A stretch of 32,161 nucleotides of DNA, taken from assembly GCA_964643295.1 (NCBI GenBank), contig CAZXSN010000031.1, forward strand, positions 1 to 32,161, read 5' to 3'. The position numbers and the translations under genes were made by a program. Source of the stretch: Merdiplasma sp964643295. Lineage in GTDB: Bacteria > Bacillota > Clostridia > Lachnospirales > Lachnospiraceae. The notes beneath the pieces are model-generated. The model saw only the letters and a program-made list of their open reading frames with translations. It had not been told where the DNA came from and did no database searches. This document shows, piece after piece, positions 1 through 7,317 of the stretch (position 1 is the first letter of the stretch; each line of letters starts with the position of its first letter).

Positions 1-7
1 AGCAGAA

Positions 8-206
8 ATAGTATGATTACAGCGTCAAAAGCCTGAGCCCACGGCATGCAAAGCACGCGAGTGGGTGAAAAGGCTTATTGACGCGCCCCAACATGAGGAA
101 GAAGTGGGGCAGGGGCCCCATGAATTCCGAATGTTGAGCAGGATTGTGGAAGCTGCGAAGCAGCGGAACAATCCGTAATCACCTTTTGACGCCTGAATCA
201 TAGTAT
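8..206 (-). mobile_element. MITE-like element, copy 1
   Basis: A 185-bp core (15-199) is bounded by 17-bp imperfect terminal inverted repeats: GATTACAGCGTCAAAAG at the left and GATTCAGGCGTCAAAAG read inward from the right, 14 of 17 identical. The core is flanked by identical 7-bp direct repeats ATAGTAT (8-14 and 200-206), which look like a target-site duplication. A second copy at 11209-11407 is about 97% identical but has a different flanking duplication. The inside folds well: GCCCCA 85-90 pairs with TGGGGC 105-110, and GGATTGT 141-147 pairs with ACAATCC 168-174 around a GCTGC-GAA-GCAGC hairpin (152-164). It carries no transposase. One frame happens to be open across it, but I do not consider it a gene. 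Confidence 0.82.
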
Positions 207-616
207 CCGGTGCTCCAATGCCACTCTCCTTCACCGTCATAGTGAAATTTCCAGTCCTTCCGGCAAAACTCCCGGAAGCCATACTCTTTTCGCTCTTCCC
301 AGGCGGCGGTATTGCTCTGATTAAAAAGCTCCTTTAACATGCCCGCGGTCTGATTGGCAGCTTCGCTGCTCAAACCGCATTCGCGTTCAAAATACTGCGC
401 CAGCGGCTCCAGCTCAAGTTCACAGGCTTTCTTTTTCCCATTCGCCGTCAGGGCAGTCAGCACCAGTCTTGCGCAGACCGGATCCGATTTCTCCCCGATC
501 AGCTTCTGATAGACCTCAAACGGTTCTCTCTCCAGATATTCGATTCCCTCTTTCTGATGATCTCCTTTAGCTGCTTCCGGACTGTCTCCATTTTCTCCAT
601 GCCTCTTTCCCCCCAT
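179..616 (-). CDS. Hypothetical protein, 3' end rewritten by a MITE insertion
   Basis: A 145-residue reading frame I do not recognise. The ATG at 616 is preferred because AAAGGAAG lies five bases upstream; the frame stays open to 766, overlapping the neighbouring transposase-like gene, but with no good ribosome site. The first 30 residues are Lys/Glu/Gly-rich and probably disordered. The rest is a compact, mostly helical acidic sequence ending in an aromatic stretch (WKFHYDGEGEWHW). The last residues (about YYDSGVKR) and the stop codon are encoded by the target duplication and terminal repeat of MITE copy 1, so the original C-terminus has been replaced. It is last in a minus-strand run of five genes and may be co-transcribed with the transposase-like gene upstream. 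No function is assigned. Confidence 0.5.
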   Translation of the reverse strand: MGGKRHGENGDSPEAAKGDHQKEGIEYLEREPFEVYQKLIGEKSDPVCARLVLTALTANGKKKACELELEPLAQYFERECGLSSEAANQTAGMLKELFNQSNTAAWEERKEYGFREFCRKDWKFHYDGEGEWHWSTGYYDSGVKR

Positions 617-707
617 CCGCGCTTCCTTTCGCTTCATTTCTATAGCTTCTAGGGTTCTCCCTGTTCCGGATTCGCTGCCTGTCCGCCTTTCGAGGACTCT
701 TTTTCCC

Positions 708-2618
708 TTAATCTGCCCCGGACTCACTGTCCGTTTTCGGTTTGGGGCCAGGTTTTTTGCGCACACTTCCGTCCTGATTGTAAAACCCGCGTTTCGTGCC
801 CGCCTTTACCCCCGGTTTCCTGCGGGGTGTGCCGTCCTGATTTCTCTCCCCGCGTTTTGTTCCCCTGGGAACTCCCGGTTTGCGGCGAATCGTGCGCTCC
901 TGTCCATCAGCTGGTTTTTGCGCAGAAGTTTCCTCTGAGCCGCTCTTTCGCCGCTTTGTTCCGGGTTCCGCTCCTAAGAGACGGCTGTTTCGCTGTCTGA
1001 CGGTTTCCGCGATCACCGAGGCGGCATCCCGGTGGAAAAAAGCGAAGAATTCTTCCAGATGTCCTTCTTCAAGCGGAGGCACCAGATACACTCCGTTCAC
1101 TTTCCGGGCTTCCAATCTCAAAAGCTCCCCGGCCATCTCCCCGGCGGTAAGACCGAGACTTTTCGCCGCTCTCCCTATCTCATACCAGTAAACCGAGGCA
1201 AGGAAGCCCGCCGCCCTGGTGCCCGCATCCGTCAAAGCAAGGGGCTTCGCGTTTTCGTCTCCCGGGCAGAAAAAGCTCCCAGACAGCATTTCAAAGGACT
1301 CGCACGACTCATACAGCCCGCGGGTCTCCTGCGGTGTCATCCGTCTGGAAGTGACAATGCCGGAAACTCCCATTCTCTCCTGGTGCTTTTGCAGACCGTC
1401 CCTTTGCAGCAAAACTTCCCTATCCTGTCCGGAAACCGTAAGAAGATCCCGATAGGGTTCCTTCACGGCAGCCTCTTCCCCTCTTTTCAGGCATTCCTCC
1501 AGGCGGTCCATCTCCCGGTAGACTCCATTCAGCAGCCGCGTCATCTGACCGGTGACCTGCCGGTAATCGTAAAATACCGTAAGAATCGCTTTCATGTCTT
1601 CCTTCTCAGACAGCCGCACCGGCTGCTGAAGCGCGAAGAGAAACGTTTGCGGAAGCAGATACTCCGCGTTCAGGCGGATCCTGCGGGCTAACTCTAATAC
1701 CGCCTGTTCCTTCTCCCTGGGAAGCCCCCGAAACATTACGGCGAAGGAAAGATCTTTCCGCGACAGGAACGAAAGATCGTCCATGCTGCAGCACTCCGAA
1801 TCCAGGATGACGCCGGATGGCAAAAAAACGCATTCCCTGAGAAACTGCAGCGCCGACTCAAGAACTTCAGCGAAGGGCCGCCCTTCCGGATAAATCTCAT
1901 ACGAAATGGGTTTTCCCTCCGGCGTCAAGGCAAACCAAAACCGCGCCGCGTCAGATTTCCTCGTCTTCTCTCCTTCCCCTTCCGGCGGTTTTCCTGTCTG
2001 ATCCAGGCCATCCCCCATACATCTGCCGATTCGAATCCACACGGCATCCGCCCCGTCCTTCCGGCACCTCGCCGCCCACTTACGGCGAAAGAGAAGTTCC
2101 TGCTCCTTTTGTATCTCTGTCTGAGGCCGGGAAGCGCACTTGCTCTCCCGCGGGCAGAGTGCTTCCTCTTCCTCCGGGGAAGAATACCTTTTCGCTTCCT
2201 GAGAAAGCAGGCGGCATGCCTCCTCCAAAAGAGCGTCCGCGCGGGCGCATCCGCAGGATTCCTCCAGCAGTTCCTTAAGCCCGGCAGATTCCTGGATCAC
2301 CTGGCAGGCCGCGAAAAGACCCGCCTGCAACGGGGAGGTATCCTCTATCTCCGTGCGAAAAGAATCCGGCTGCGCTGCCAGCGCCTTCTCCCACAGATCC
2401 GGAAAAATACGGGCATACTGGCTGGTCGGATGCATCTTGAGGCTGTTCTCCCCGCACTGGTAACCGATCGTGGTTCTCTTCGGCTGCGCGTATCCCTTTT
2501 TACGGTCATACGGGGCCGCCAGTACATATTTAATCACGGCGGGACTTCCGTCCCGCCGCTTTTCGATGACCACATGCTCTCCGGGAATGTCAACAGCCAG
2601 ATCCCGATAAACGGACAT
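708..2618 (-). CDS. Degenerate IS1634/IS4-like transposase homologue with basic C-terminal repeats
   Basis: A 636-residue protein with the layout of an IS1634-type DDE transposase. The N-terminal region mentions an IGYQCG segment typical of the family's start. The middle has a segment like 'FALTPEGKPISYEIYPEG' followed by VILDSECCS, which aligns with the usual second catalytic Asp (DRGF-type block). A later LYESCESFEM block aligns with the catalytic Glu region, and a helical FLASVYWYEI...GLTAGEM tail matches the family C-terminus. The expected first catalytic block (D-x-T/S-S) is not recognisable; WIRIGRCMGDG stands in its place. Residues 578-636 are a basic tail built of 21-residue units starting RRKPGVxxGTKRG, resembling AT-hook DNA-binding sequence. 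It starts at an ATG preceded by GGGGGAGTGGAG. It may be a domesticated or decaying transposase; alignments are by eye. Confidence 0.6.
   Translation of the reverse strand: MSVYRDLAVDIPGEHVVIEKRRDGSPAVIKYVLAAPYDRKKGYAQPKRTTIGYQCGENSLKMHPTSQYARIFPDLWEKALAAQPDSFRTEIEDTSPLQAGLFAACQVIQESAGLKELLEESCGCARADALLEEACRLLSQEAKRYSSPEEEEALCPRESKCASRPQTEIQKEQELLFRRKWAARCRKDGADAVWIRIGRCMGDGLDQTGKPPEGEGEKTRKSDAARFWFALTPEGKPISYEIYPEGRPFAEVLESALQFLRECVFLPSGVILDSECCSMDDLSFLSRKDLSFAVMFRGLPREKEQAVLELARRIRLNAEYLLPQTFLFALQQPVRLSEKEDMKAILTVFYDYRQVTGQMTRLLNGVYREMDRLEECLKRGEEAAVKEPYRDLLTVSGQDREVLLQRDGLQKHQERMGVSGIVTSRRMTPQETRGLYESCESFEMLSGSFFCPGDENAKPLALTDAGTRAAGFLASVYWYEIGRAAKSLGLTAGEMAGELLRLEARKVNGVYLVPPLEEGHLEEFFAFFHRDAASVIAETVRQRNSRLLGAEPGTKRRKSGSEETSAQKPADGQERTIRRKPGVPRGTKRGERNQDGTPRRKPGVKAGTKRGFYNQDGSVRKKPGPKPKTDSESGAD
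762..887 (-). repeat. Two tandem 63-bp units coding a basic 21-residue repeat
   Basis: Residues 578-598 and 599-619 of the transposase-like protein are near-copies (RRKPGVxxGTKRGxxNQDG), followed by a third partial unit, RKKPGPKPK. The Arg/Lys-Pro-Gly pattern is AT-hook-like, so minor-groove DNA binding is a reasonable inference. Confidence 0.75.
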
Positions 2619-2732
2619 ACTCCACTCCCCCCTGACGCCGGTTTTCGGATCCCCTTTTCCTTCTTTTTGATTCCCTTTTTTCTGCCAGACTTACAGGCTC
2701 TTGCCGAAGGCAGCGGCCTCCGCCCGGTCTTT

Positions 2733-3041
2733 TTACGAAGGCTTTTTCCCGCAGCAGTTCTTGTACTTCTTTCCGCTGCCGCAGGGGCGAAGATCATTCG
2801 GAAAAGATCTTTTCCCCGCTTCCTCCCCCGTCTTCGGTTTGGCATCCCTGGAAACAGCGGAACCAGCCGCAGCCAAACCTGACGGTGTCTGATAAAGAAC
2901 CGGTTTTGGTGCCCCTCCCGCTTTTGCGCAGGCGAACTCCTCTTTCTTCCTGCGGTACTGATCCAGTTCAGACTGATACCGCCTGCTTTCTTTTTTCAGC
3001 CCCAGCGCATCCGCCTGCCTAGATCCGCTCTTTCCCCGCAT
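2733..3041 (-). CDS. SEC-C motif protein
   Basis: A 102-residue protein ending in a SEC-C zinc-binding motif, PCGSGKKYKNCCG, like the C-terminus of SecA and many small bacterial accessory proteins. The first Pro-Cys pair of the classical CxCGSGKKYKxCC motif reads Arg-Pro-Cys here, so one ligand position may be altered. The N-terminal 60 residues are basic and probably helical (KKESRRYQSELDQYRRKKEE). The ATG at 3041 is chosen because it follows the upstream gene's TAA by two bases with a GGGGGTG ribosome site; a GTG at 3071 lacks one. SEC-C domains usually bind zinc and mediate contacts with partner proteins or SecB. The role here is unknown; it is tightly coupled to the 77-aa and TPR genes upstream. 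Confidence 0.7.
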   Translation of the reverse strand: MRGKSGSRQADALGLKKESRRYQSELDQYRRKKEEFACAKAGGAPKPVLYQTPSGLAAAGSAVSRDAKPKTGEEAGKRSFPNDLRPCGSGKKYKNCCGKKPS

Positions 3042-3043
3042 CT

Positions 3044-3277
3044 TTACACCCCCGCAAGATCCAGACCGCACTCATACAGCCATCCATCGATCTCAACAAA
3101 AGTCCGTCTTTCCCACTCCCGGCGGGGAAACCAAGGCTTTGCGTATCCGAAAAGATCCGCAGCCTTACTTAGATCCGCGGGGACTTTCGCAGAATCGAAG
3201 GGGCAAGTTTGAACGGGTGTTTTAGGGCATTCCTTAAGTCTATTGTTGTTCCATCGCCGCAGATTCCGTCCGGTCAT
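3044..3277 (-). CDS. 77-aa hypothetical protein, coupled to TPR gene
   Basis: A 77-residue protein not recognised. Its ATG overlaps the stop of the TPR gene (ATGA) and is preceded by AGGAG, so translation is coupled. It has two Cys in the N-terminal third (ECPKTPVQTC) and a Trp/Arg-rich centre (WFPRREWERR), followed by a short strand-like C-terminus (TFVEIDGWLYECGLDL). Gene coupling on both sides, with the stop only two bases before the SEC-C gene, is the main reason to regard it as real. Confidence 0.6.
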   Translation of the reverse strand: MTGRNLRRWNNNRLKECPKTPVQTCPFDSAKVPADLSKAADLFGYAKPWFPRREWERRTFVEIDGWLYECGLDLAGV

Positions 3278-4212
3278 CTTCTCCTGCCGGAATTCTTCGC
3301 CAGATCCTGTTCTCTCTCTATGAGGTAATCCGCCTTCGGATGGGAAGTGCGCTGGTTGAACGATCTTAACACTTCGTACGCTTTTTCGTTCCCGCCGGTT
3401 CGCATAAGGCAGAGGCTGTAGCCGTTGGCAAAATTCTCTTCATCCGGGTTCTGCTCCAGCAGCTGTTCAAAATAGGCGGCGCCTTCGTCATGGCGTCCCA
3501 TTTGATACAGGGATACGCCGATTTCGGCCTGGAAAACGCTTGCGCTCAATTCATCCCACCCATTCTCCCAGTCCAGATCCTCCAGAATCCGTTTGCAGAA
3601 GGTGATCTGCTCCTCGTATTTTCCCGCATTGCCCAGCTCCCTCTCATAATCAAACGGCCAAGCGCCGATCGCCGGATCTTCCAACTCACTCGTCAGGGCG
3701 CCCAGCGAAAGTTTTTCCGGCTGCTCCTCCACAAGCGGGAAAAAAAGATCGGCCGCCTGTTTCCACAGCTCCAGCCCCTGCCCGGATTGTTCCTCTATGA
3801 ATTTATCATATCCGTCCTCCACCAGAGACTCCCAGCGGTCCCATCTGCTCCTGTTTTCCGGGATGATCTTAGGACCAGACGCAATTTCGCAGCCTTTCTG
3901 TTCCTCTTCAGGCTCTTCCTCAGGCTCTTCCTCAGGCTCCTCCTCAGGCTCGTTGGCCGCCACGAATTTCTCCAGCATAGAGAAAATGGCATCCTGGTAC
4001 ATCTGCTCATCGATGGGTTCCCCGGTATCCAGCATATGCGCGATCGGATCCCACGTCACCATACTGATCTCTTTTCTTGCCTCCGAATGCGAAAATCCCG
4101 CAGAGCGCAGCTTTTCATAAGCTTCTTTCATGCAGGCGGGATCTCCATTCTCGATCTGACTGTCTATCACGGACATGATCTCTTTCTTTAACTTCTTATT
4201 TGCCTTTCCCAT
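3274..4212 (-). CDS. DUF1841-like / TPR-repeat protein with acidic linker
   Basis: A 312-residue cytoplasmic protein in three parts. Residues 1-85 are helical and contain a YEKLRSAGFSHSEARKEI...HMLDTGEPIDEQMY block that resembles the DUF1841 type of small helical domain. An acidic linker of repeated EEEP units follows (about 86-105). The C-terminal 200 residues are helical pairs of TPR character (for example GVSLYQMGRHDEGAAYFEQLLEQNPDEENFANGYSLCLMRTG), suggesting protein-protein contacts. The ATG at 4212 has GGGGAG six bases upstream; the frame is open to 4254, but that extension runs to the edge of MITE relic copy 3 and lacks a ribosome site. First gene of the coupled TPR/77-aa/SEC-C operon. 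Function unknown. Confidence 0.65.
   Translation of the reverse strand: MGKANKKLKKEIMSVIDSQIENGDPACMKEAYEKLRSAGFSHSEARKEISMVTWDPIAHMLDTGEPIDEQMYQDAIFSMLEKFVAANEPEEEPEEEPEEEPEEEQKGCEIASGPKIIPENRSRWDRWESLVEDGYDKFIEEQSGQGLELWKQAADLFFPLVEEQPEKLSLGALTSELEDPAIGAWPFDYERELGNAGKYEEQITFCKRILEDLDWENGWDELSASVFQAEIGVSLYQMGRHDEGAAYFEQLLEQNPDEENFANGYSLCLMRTGGNEKAYEVLRSFNQRTSHPKADYLIEREQDLAKNSGRRR
3904..3951. repeat. 12-bp tandem repeat (about four units)
   Basis: Near-identical 12-bp units (CAGGCTCTTCCT on the plus strand) encode the EEEP linker of the TPR protein. Copy number could vary by replication slippage without breaking the frame. Confidence 0.8.
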
Positions 4213-4254
4213 CGCTCTCTCCCCATGCTTTCTGATGTATTTCGCGCAGCTCAT

Positions 4255-4438
4255 AATTCAGGCGTCAAAAAATGACTGCCGGCTGTTTTGCTGCTTTTAG
4301 GCTGACACAATCCCGCCCAGCCTTCCTTTCTTCCGGGACACCCGCCCCACTTTTTACCTTTGTCTGCAACGCATCGATAAGCCTTGCCCCCAGGCTTCTT
4401 TACAGCCAAAGGCTAAAGGCTTTTTTCGCTTCCTCATC
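4255..4438 (+). mobile_element. Decayed MITE-like element, copy 3, inverted
   Basis: Starts with AATTCAGGCGTCAAAA, matching the right-end terminal repeat of copies 1 and 2, but read on the opposite strand. It keeps scattered internal matches (CGCCCCACTTTTT, ATAAGCCTT, AAAGGCTTTTTTCGCT) in the right order and spacing, and ends near 4438 with a degraded left-end repeat. Total length (about 184 bp) matches the intact element. Flanking bases show no target duplication, consistent with an old insertion. It lies between guaA and the accessory operon. Confidence 0.6.
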
Positions 4439-4441
4439 TGT

Positions 4442-5983
4442 TTATTCAAACTCTATGGTGGCGGGCGGCTTTCCGGTGCAGTCGTATAAAACCCGGTTGA
4501 CTCCCTTCACTTCATTGACAATCCGGTTGGAGACCCTGTCAAGCACTTCCCAGGGCAGCCTCGCCGATTCCGCCGTCATGAAATCGGAAGTCTTGATCGC
4601 CCGCAGGGCAACCGCGTAATCATAGGTACGGGAATCCCCCATAACGCCTACGGAGCGCAGGTTGGTCAGAGCGGCAAAATACTGTCCCAGCTCCTTATCC
4701 AGACCGGCTTTCGCGATCTCCTCCCGGTAGATCGCATCCGCGTCCTGCACAATCCTTACCTTCTCCTCGGTAATCTCCCCGATGATGCGGATGCCCAGTC
4801 CCGGTCCCGGGAACGGCTGCCGGTACACCAGATACTCCGGAATGCCAAGCTCCAGCCCGGCGCGGCGGACCTCATCCTTAAAAAGCAGGCGCAGCGGCTC
4901 GATAATCTCCTTAAAATCAACCACCCCGGGCAGCCCGCCCACGTTGTGGTGGGATTTGATCACCGCGGATTTGCCGAGACCGGACTCAATCACATCCGGA
5001 TATATCGTGCCCTGCACGAGATAATCCACAGCGCCGATCTTTCTTGCCTCCTCCTCGAAAACGCGGATAAACTCCTCGCCGATGATCTTACGCTTCCTCT
5101 CCGGATCCGTCACTCCGCGAAGTTTTGCAAGAAAGCGCTCCCCTGCATTGACACGGATAAAGTTCAGTTCGTAAGGCCCGTCAGGTCCGAAGACCGCTTC
5201 CACCTCATCGCCCTCATTTTTCCGCAGCAGTCCGTGATCGACAAACACACAGGTCAGCTGCCTGCCGACTGCCCGCGAAAGCAGCACCGCCGCCACGGAA
5301 GAATCGACTCCTCCCGAGAGAGCGCACAAAACTTTGCCGCCCCCGATTCTTTCCCGCAGGTTCGCGATCGTTGTCTCCACAAAGGAGGACATCTGCCAGT
5401 CTCCCTTGCAGCCGCAGACGCGAAAGACAAAGTTGGAGAGCATCTGCTTTCCTTCCGGCGTATGCATGACTTCCGGATGAAACTGGGTGGCATACAGCTT
5501 CTTCTCCGGGCAGGACATCGCAGCGACCGGACAGACCGATGTCTGCGCGGTAACCCGAAACCCTTCCGGGACCTTGGTGATGGCATCCGTATGGCTCATC
5601 CAGGCCACGGTTTTTTCGGAGACACCCTCAAACAGCGCATCCGAGGTATCCACCGTTACTTCCGTGTGTCCGTATTCGCTGACCGCGGCGGTTTCCACTC
5701 TGCCGCCCAGCAGATAGGCCATCAGCTGCGAGCCGTAGCAGATCCCCAGGATGGGAATGCCCTCCTTCAGCACATCCAGCGGACAGCGGGGAGAATCCTC
5801 CCCGTAAACACTGTTGGGACCTCCGGTAAAGATCAGTCCCTTCGGTTTCAGTTCCCGGATCTTCTCCAGACTCAGCGTATAGGGATGAACTTCCGCGTAC
5901 ACTCCGCATTCGCGCACACGTCTCGCGATCAGCTGGTTATACTGCCCGCCAAAGTCCATGACGATGACCAGTTCTCTCTCCAT
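4442..5983 (-). CDS. guaA: GMP synthase (glutamine-hydrolysing)
   Basis: Converts XMP, ATP and glutamine to GMP, the last step of de novo guanine nucleotide synthesis in the cytoplasm. The 513-residue length is normal. Residues 1-190 are a class I glutamine amidotransferase with nucleophile Cys82 (GICYGSQ) and the His169/Glu171 pair (QFHPEV). Residues about 200-390 are the ATP pyrophosphatase domain with PP-loop SGGVDSS at 223-229. The C-terminal dimerisation domain ends in the expected KPPATIEFE. The ATG at 5983 is fixed by a near-perfect AGGAGG seven bases upstream; longer in-frame starts lack one. It lies 163 bp downstream of larB on the same strand, so it may be read partly from the larB promoter. 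No purine riboswitch was recognised upstream. Confidence 0.97.
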   Translation of the reverse strand: MERELVIVMDFGGQYNQLIARRVRECGVYAEVHPYTLSLEKIRELKPKGLIFTGGPNSVYGEDSPRCPLDVLKEGIPILGICYGSQLMAYLLGGRVETAAVSEYGHTEVTVDTSDALFEGVSEKTVAWMSHTDAITKVPEGFRVTAQTSVCPVAAMSCPEKKLYATQFHPEVMHTPEGKQMLSNFVFRVCGCKGDWQMSSFVETTIANLRERIGGGKVLCALSGGVDSSVAAVLLSRAVGRQLTCVFVDHGLLRKNEGDEVEAVFGPDGPYELNFIRVNAGERFLAKLRGVTDPERKRKIIGEEFIRVFEEEARKIGAVDYLVQGTIYPDVIESGLGKSAVIKSHHNVGGLPGVVDFKEIIEPLRLLFKDEVRRAGLELGIPEYLVYRQPFPGPGLGIRIIGEITEEKVRIVQDADAIYREEIAKAGLDKELGQYFAALTNLRSVGVMGDSRTYDYAVALRAIKTSDFMTAESARLPWEVLDRVSNRIVNEVKGVNRVLYDCTGKPPATIEFE

Positions 5984-6146
5984 CAGATGTCCTCCTAATT
6001 GGTGCTTTTTATTTTTCATTCGCCTGCAGCGTCCGCTTTCTATGGAAGCAGTCCCGCTCCCGCCGCAGCCGCTTCGCGGTCTCATCCGGATATTTATCCG
6101 AACAGCTCCTTAAAAGGTCCGGCGAAACAGAAGTTTTCCCACCTGC

Positions 6147-6908
6147 TTACGGGGCGGACGTCGTCCCCTGTACTGCCAGACGGTTGATCTGTGTCGCCAT
6201 ATAGCCGGCGCCAAATCCGTTGTCTATGTTGACGACCGCGATGCCTTCCGAACAGGAATTAAGCATGGTCAGCAGAGCGGAAAGCCCTTCGAAATGGGCG
6301 CCGTAGCCGACAGACGTCGGTACCGCCAGCACCGGTTTATCCACCAGTCCGGCCACCACTCCCGGCAGAGCGCCTTCCATCCCCGCCACGGCGACTATGC
6401 AGTTGGCTTCCCTCAGATGATCCGTATTCGCCAGCAGTCTGTGAATCCCGGCCACGCCGACATCATAGATCCGCTCCACACGGCTGCCGAAATACTCTGC
6501 CGTCAGGGCCGCCTCCTCCGCTACCGGGATATCCGACGTGCCCCCGGTGCAGACCGCGATCCGCCCGATTTGTTCCGGTTTTCTGCGCTGCAGCATCAGC
6601 ACATGGGACCGGTCATCATAAACAACATCCGGGAGTTCTTTTCGCACCGCCTCATACTGTTCCCTGTCTGCCCTTGTGCCCAGCACATTTCCCTGGGCGT
6701 CCGCAAAGTGCCGGTAAATCTGCACCAGATGATCCAGGCTTTTCCCGGCGCAGTAGACCACTTCCCCAAAGCCGGAGCGCAAAGACCGGTGATGATCCAG
6801 CTTCGCGAAACCCAGGTCTTCATAGGGGAGGTTTTTTAACTGCTCCTGCGCCTCCTCGATTCCTATCGTCCCGTCTTTTACCTGTGTCAGCAATTCCCGC
6901 AGTTCCAT
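6147..6908 (-). CDS. larB: LarB, pyridinium-3,5-biscarboxylic acid mononucleotide synthase
   Basis: Carboxylates and hydrolyses nicotinic acid adenine dinucleotide, the first step of the nickel-pincer nucleotide cofactor used by lactate racemase and related epimerases. The 253-residue protein has the small N-terminal LarB domain (MELRELL...GTIGIEEA) and a C-terminal PurE-like domain (about 113-250) with the VCTGGTSDIPVAEEA, AGMEGALPGVVAGL and PTSVGYGA blocks. Cys219 in LNSCSEGIAVVNIDNGFGAG corresponds to the family's catalytic cysteine. It is transcribed away from larC, with which it shares a 409-bp intergenic region, and carries a good promoter 40 bp upstream. LarE, the sulfur-inserting partner, is not in the window. 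Confidence 0.95.
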   Translation of the reverse strand: MELRELLTQVKDGTIGIEEAQEQLKNLPYEDLGFAKLDHHRSLRSGFGEVVYCAGKSLDHLVQIYRHFADAQGNVLGTRADREQYEAVRKELPDVVYDDRSHVLMLQRRKPEQIGRIAVCTGGTSDIPVAEEAALTAEYFGSRVERIYDVGVAGIHRLLANTDHLREANCIVAVAGMEGALPGVVAGLVDKPVLAVPTSVGYGAHFEGLSALLTMLNSCSEGIAVVNIDNGFGAGYMATQINRLAVQGTTSAP

Positions 6909-6946
6909 TCCGTACCACGCTTCCTTTCACGCGCATTTCCGCCCTC

Positions 6947-6975
6947 ATTATCACACACTTCACCGTTTTTCTCAA
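6947..6975 (-). promoter_or_regulatory. Promoter of larB
   Basis: On the minus strand, TTGAGA (6975-6970) and GATAAT (6952-6947) are separated by exactly 17 bp, giving a start near 6940 and a leader of about 32 nt. Confidence 0.7.
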
Positions 6976-7064
6976 GCTTTTTTCTCCCTTACGCTTCCCG
7001 GTATGTTCGCTTCCACGCGCAAAGCTTCCCGCTGCGGTACGCACTTTTCGCAGATCCCGCGCTC

Positions 7065-7094
7065 TTGCCAATTCCTGTCCACTTATGTTATGAT
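7065..7094 (+). promoter_or_regulatory. Promoter of larC
   Basis: TTGCCA (7065-7070) and TATGAT (7089-7094) with an 18-bp spacer. Transcription would begin near 7101, leaving a leader of about 215 nt before larC. Confidence 0.6.
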
Positions 7095-7097
7095 GAG

Positions 7098-7301
7098 GGT
7101 GTCAGGAAAGCTTCCTTAGCCTGTATTGTCTGAATGCAAGGTGAAGCATTTTCTGGGACACCGCACGAAAAACGATTGGCAGACAGCGGGAATACCGTTT
7201 GGGAGAGCGAACAAAAAGCTGTTTAAAATGATGAACCGTCAGAAAACAGCTTCCGCTTAAGCGGCAGGATACCGCTTAAAAAGTTTCCCGGCTGCCTTTT
7301 T
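7098..7301 (+). promoter_or_regulatory. Structured leader of larC, attenuator-like
   Basis: Several stems are visible. A long hairpin runs 7098-7162: GGTGT/ACACC, CAGGAAA/TTTTCTG and GCTTC/GAAGC stack, with only an A and a GG bulge. A 9-bp stem follows (AAGCTGTTT 7216-7224 with AAACAGCTT 7244-7252). Then TTAAGCGG (7257-7264) can pair with CCGCTTAA (7272-7279). That pairing competes with a terminator-like fold, GGCAG (7263-7267) plus CCG (7272-7274) pairing with CGG (7289-7291) and CTGCC (7292-7296), followed by five T. The ribosome site comes right after. The layout fits a riboswitch or other attenuator, but I recognise no known class. Confidence 0.5.
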
Positions 7302-7317
7302 GAAAGAAGGATGTTAG

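Noticed and set aside
25..282. Open frame running through MITE copy 1 (and a matching one at 11226-11579 in copy 2)
   Set aside because: It is open only because both copies share the same sequence. It has no ribosome site, continues into unrelated flanking DNA and its composition is not protein-like.
2109..2882. 257-codon plus-strand frame opposite the transposase-like and SEC-C genes
   Set aside because: It crosses two genes and their gap on the opposite strand, and has a low-complexity Arg/Leu-rich sequence typical of antisense frames.
4946..5998. 350-codon antisense frame inside guaA
   Set aside because: guaA is certain over this range; the antisense frame has no ribosome site and no recognisable motif.
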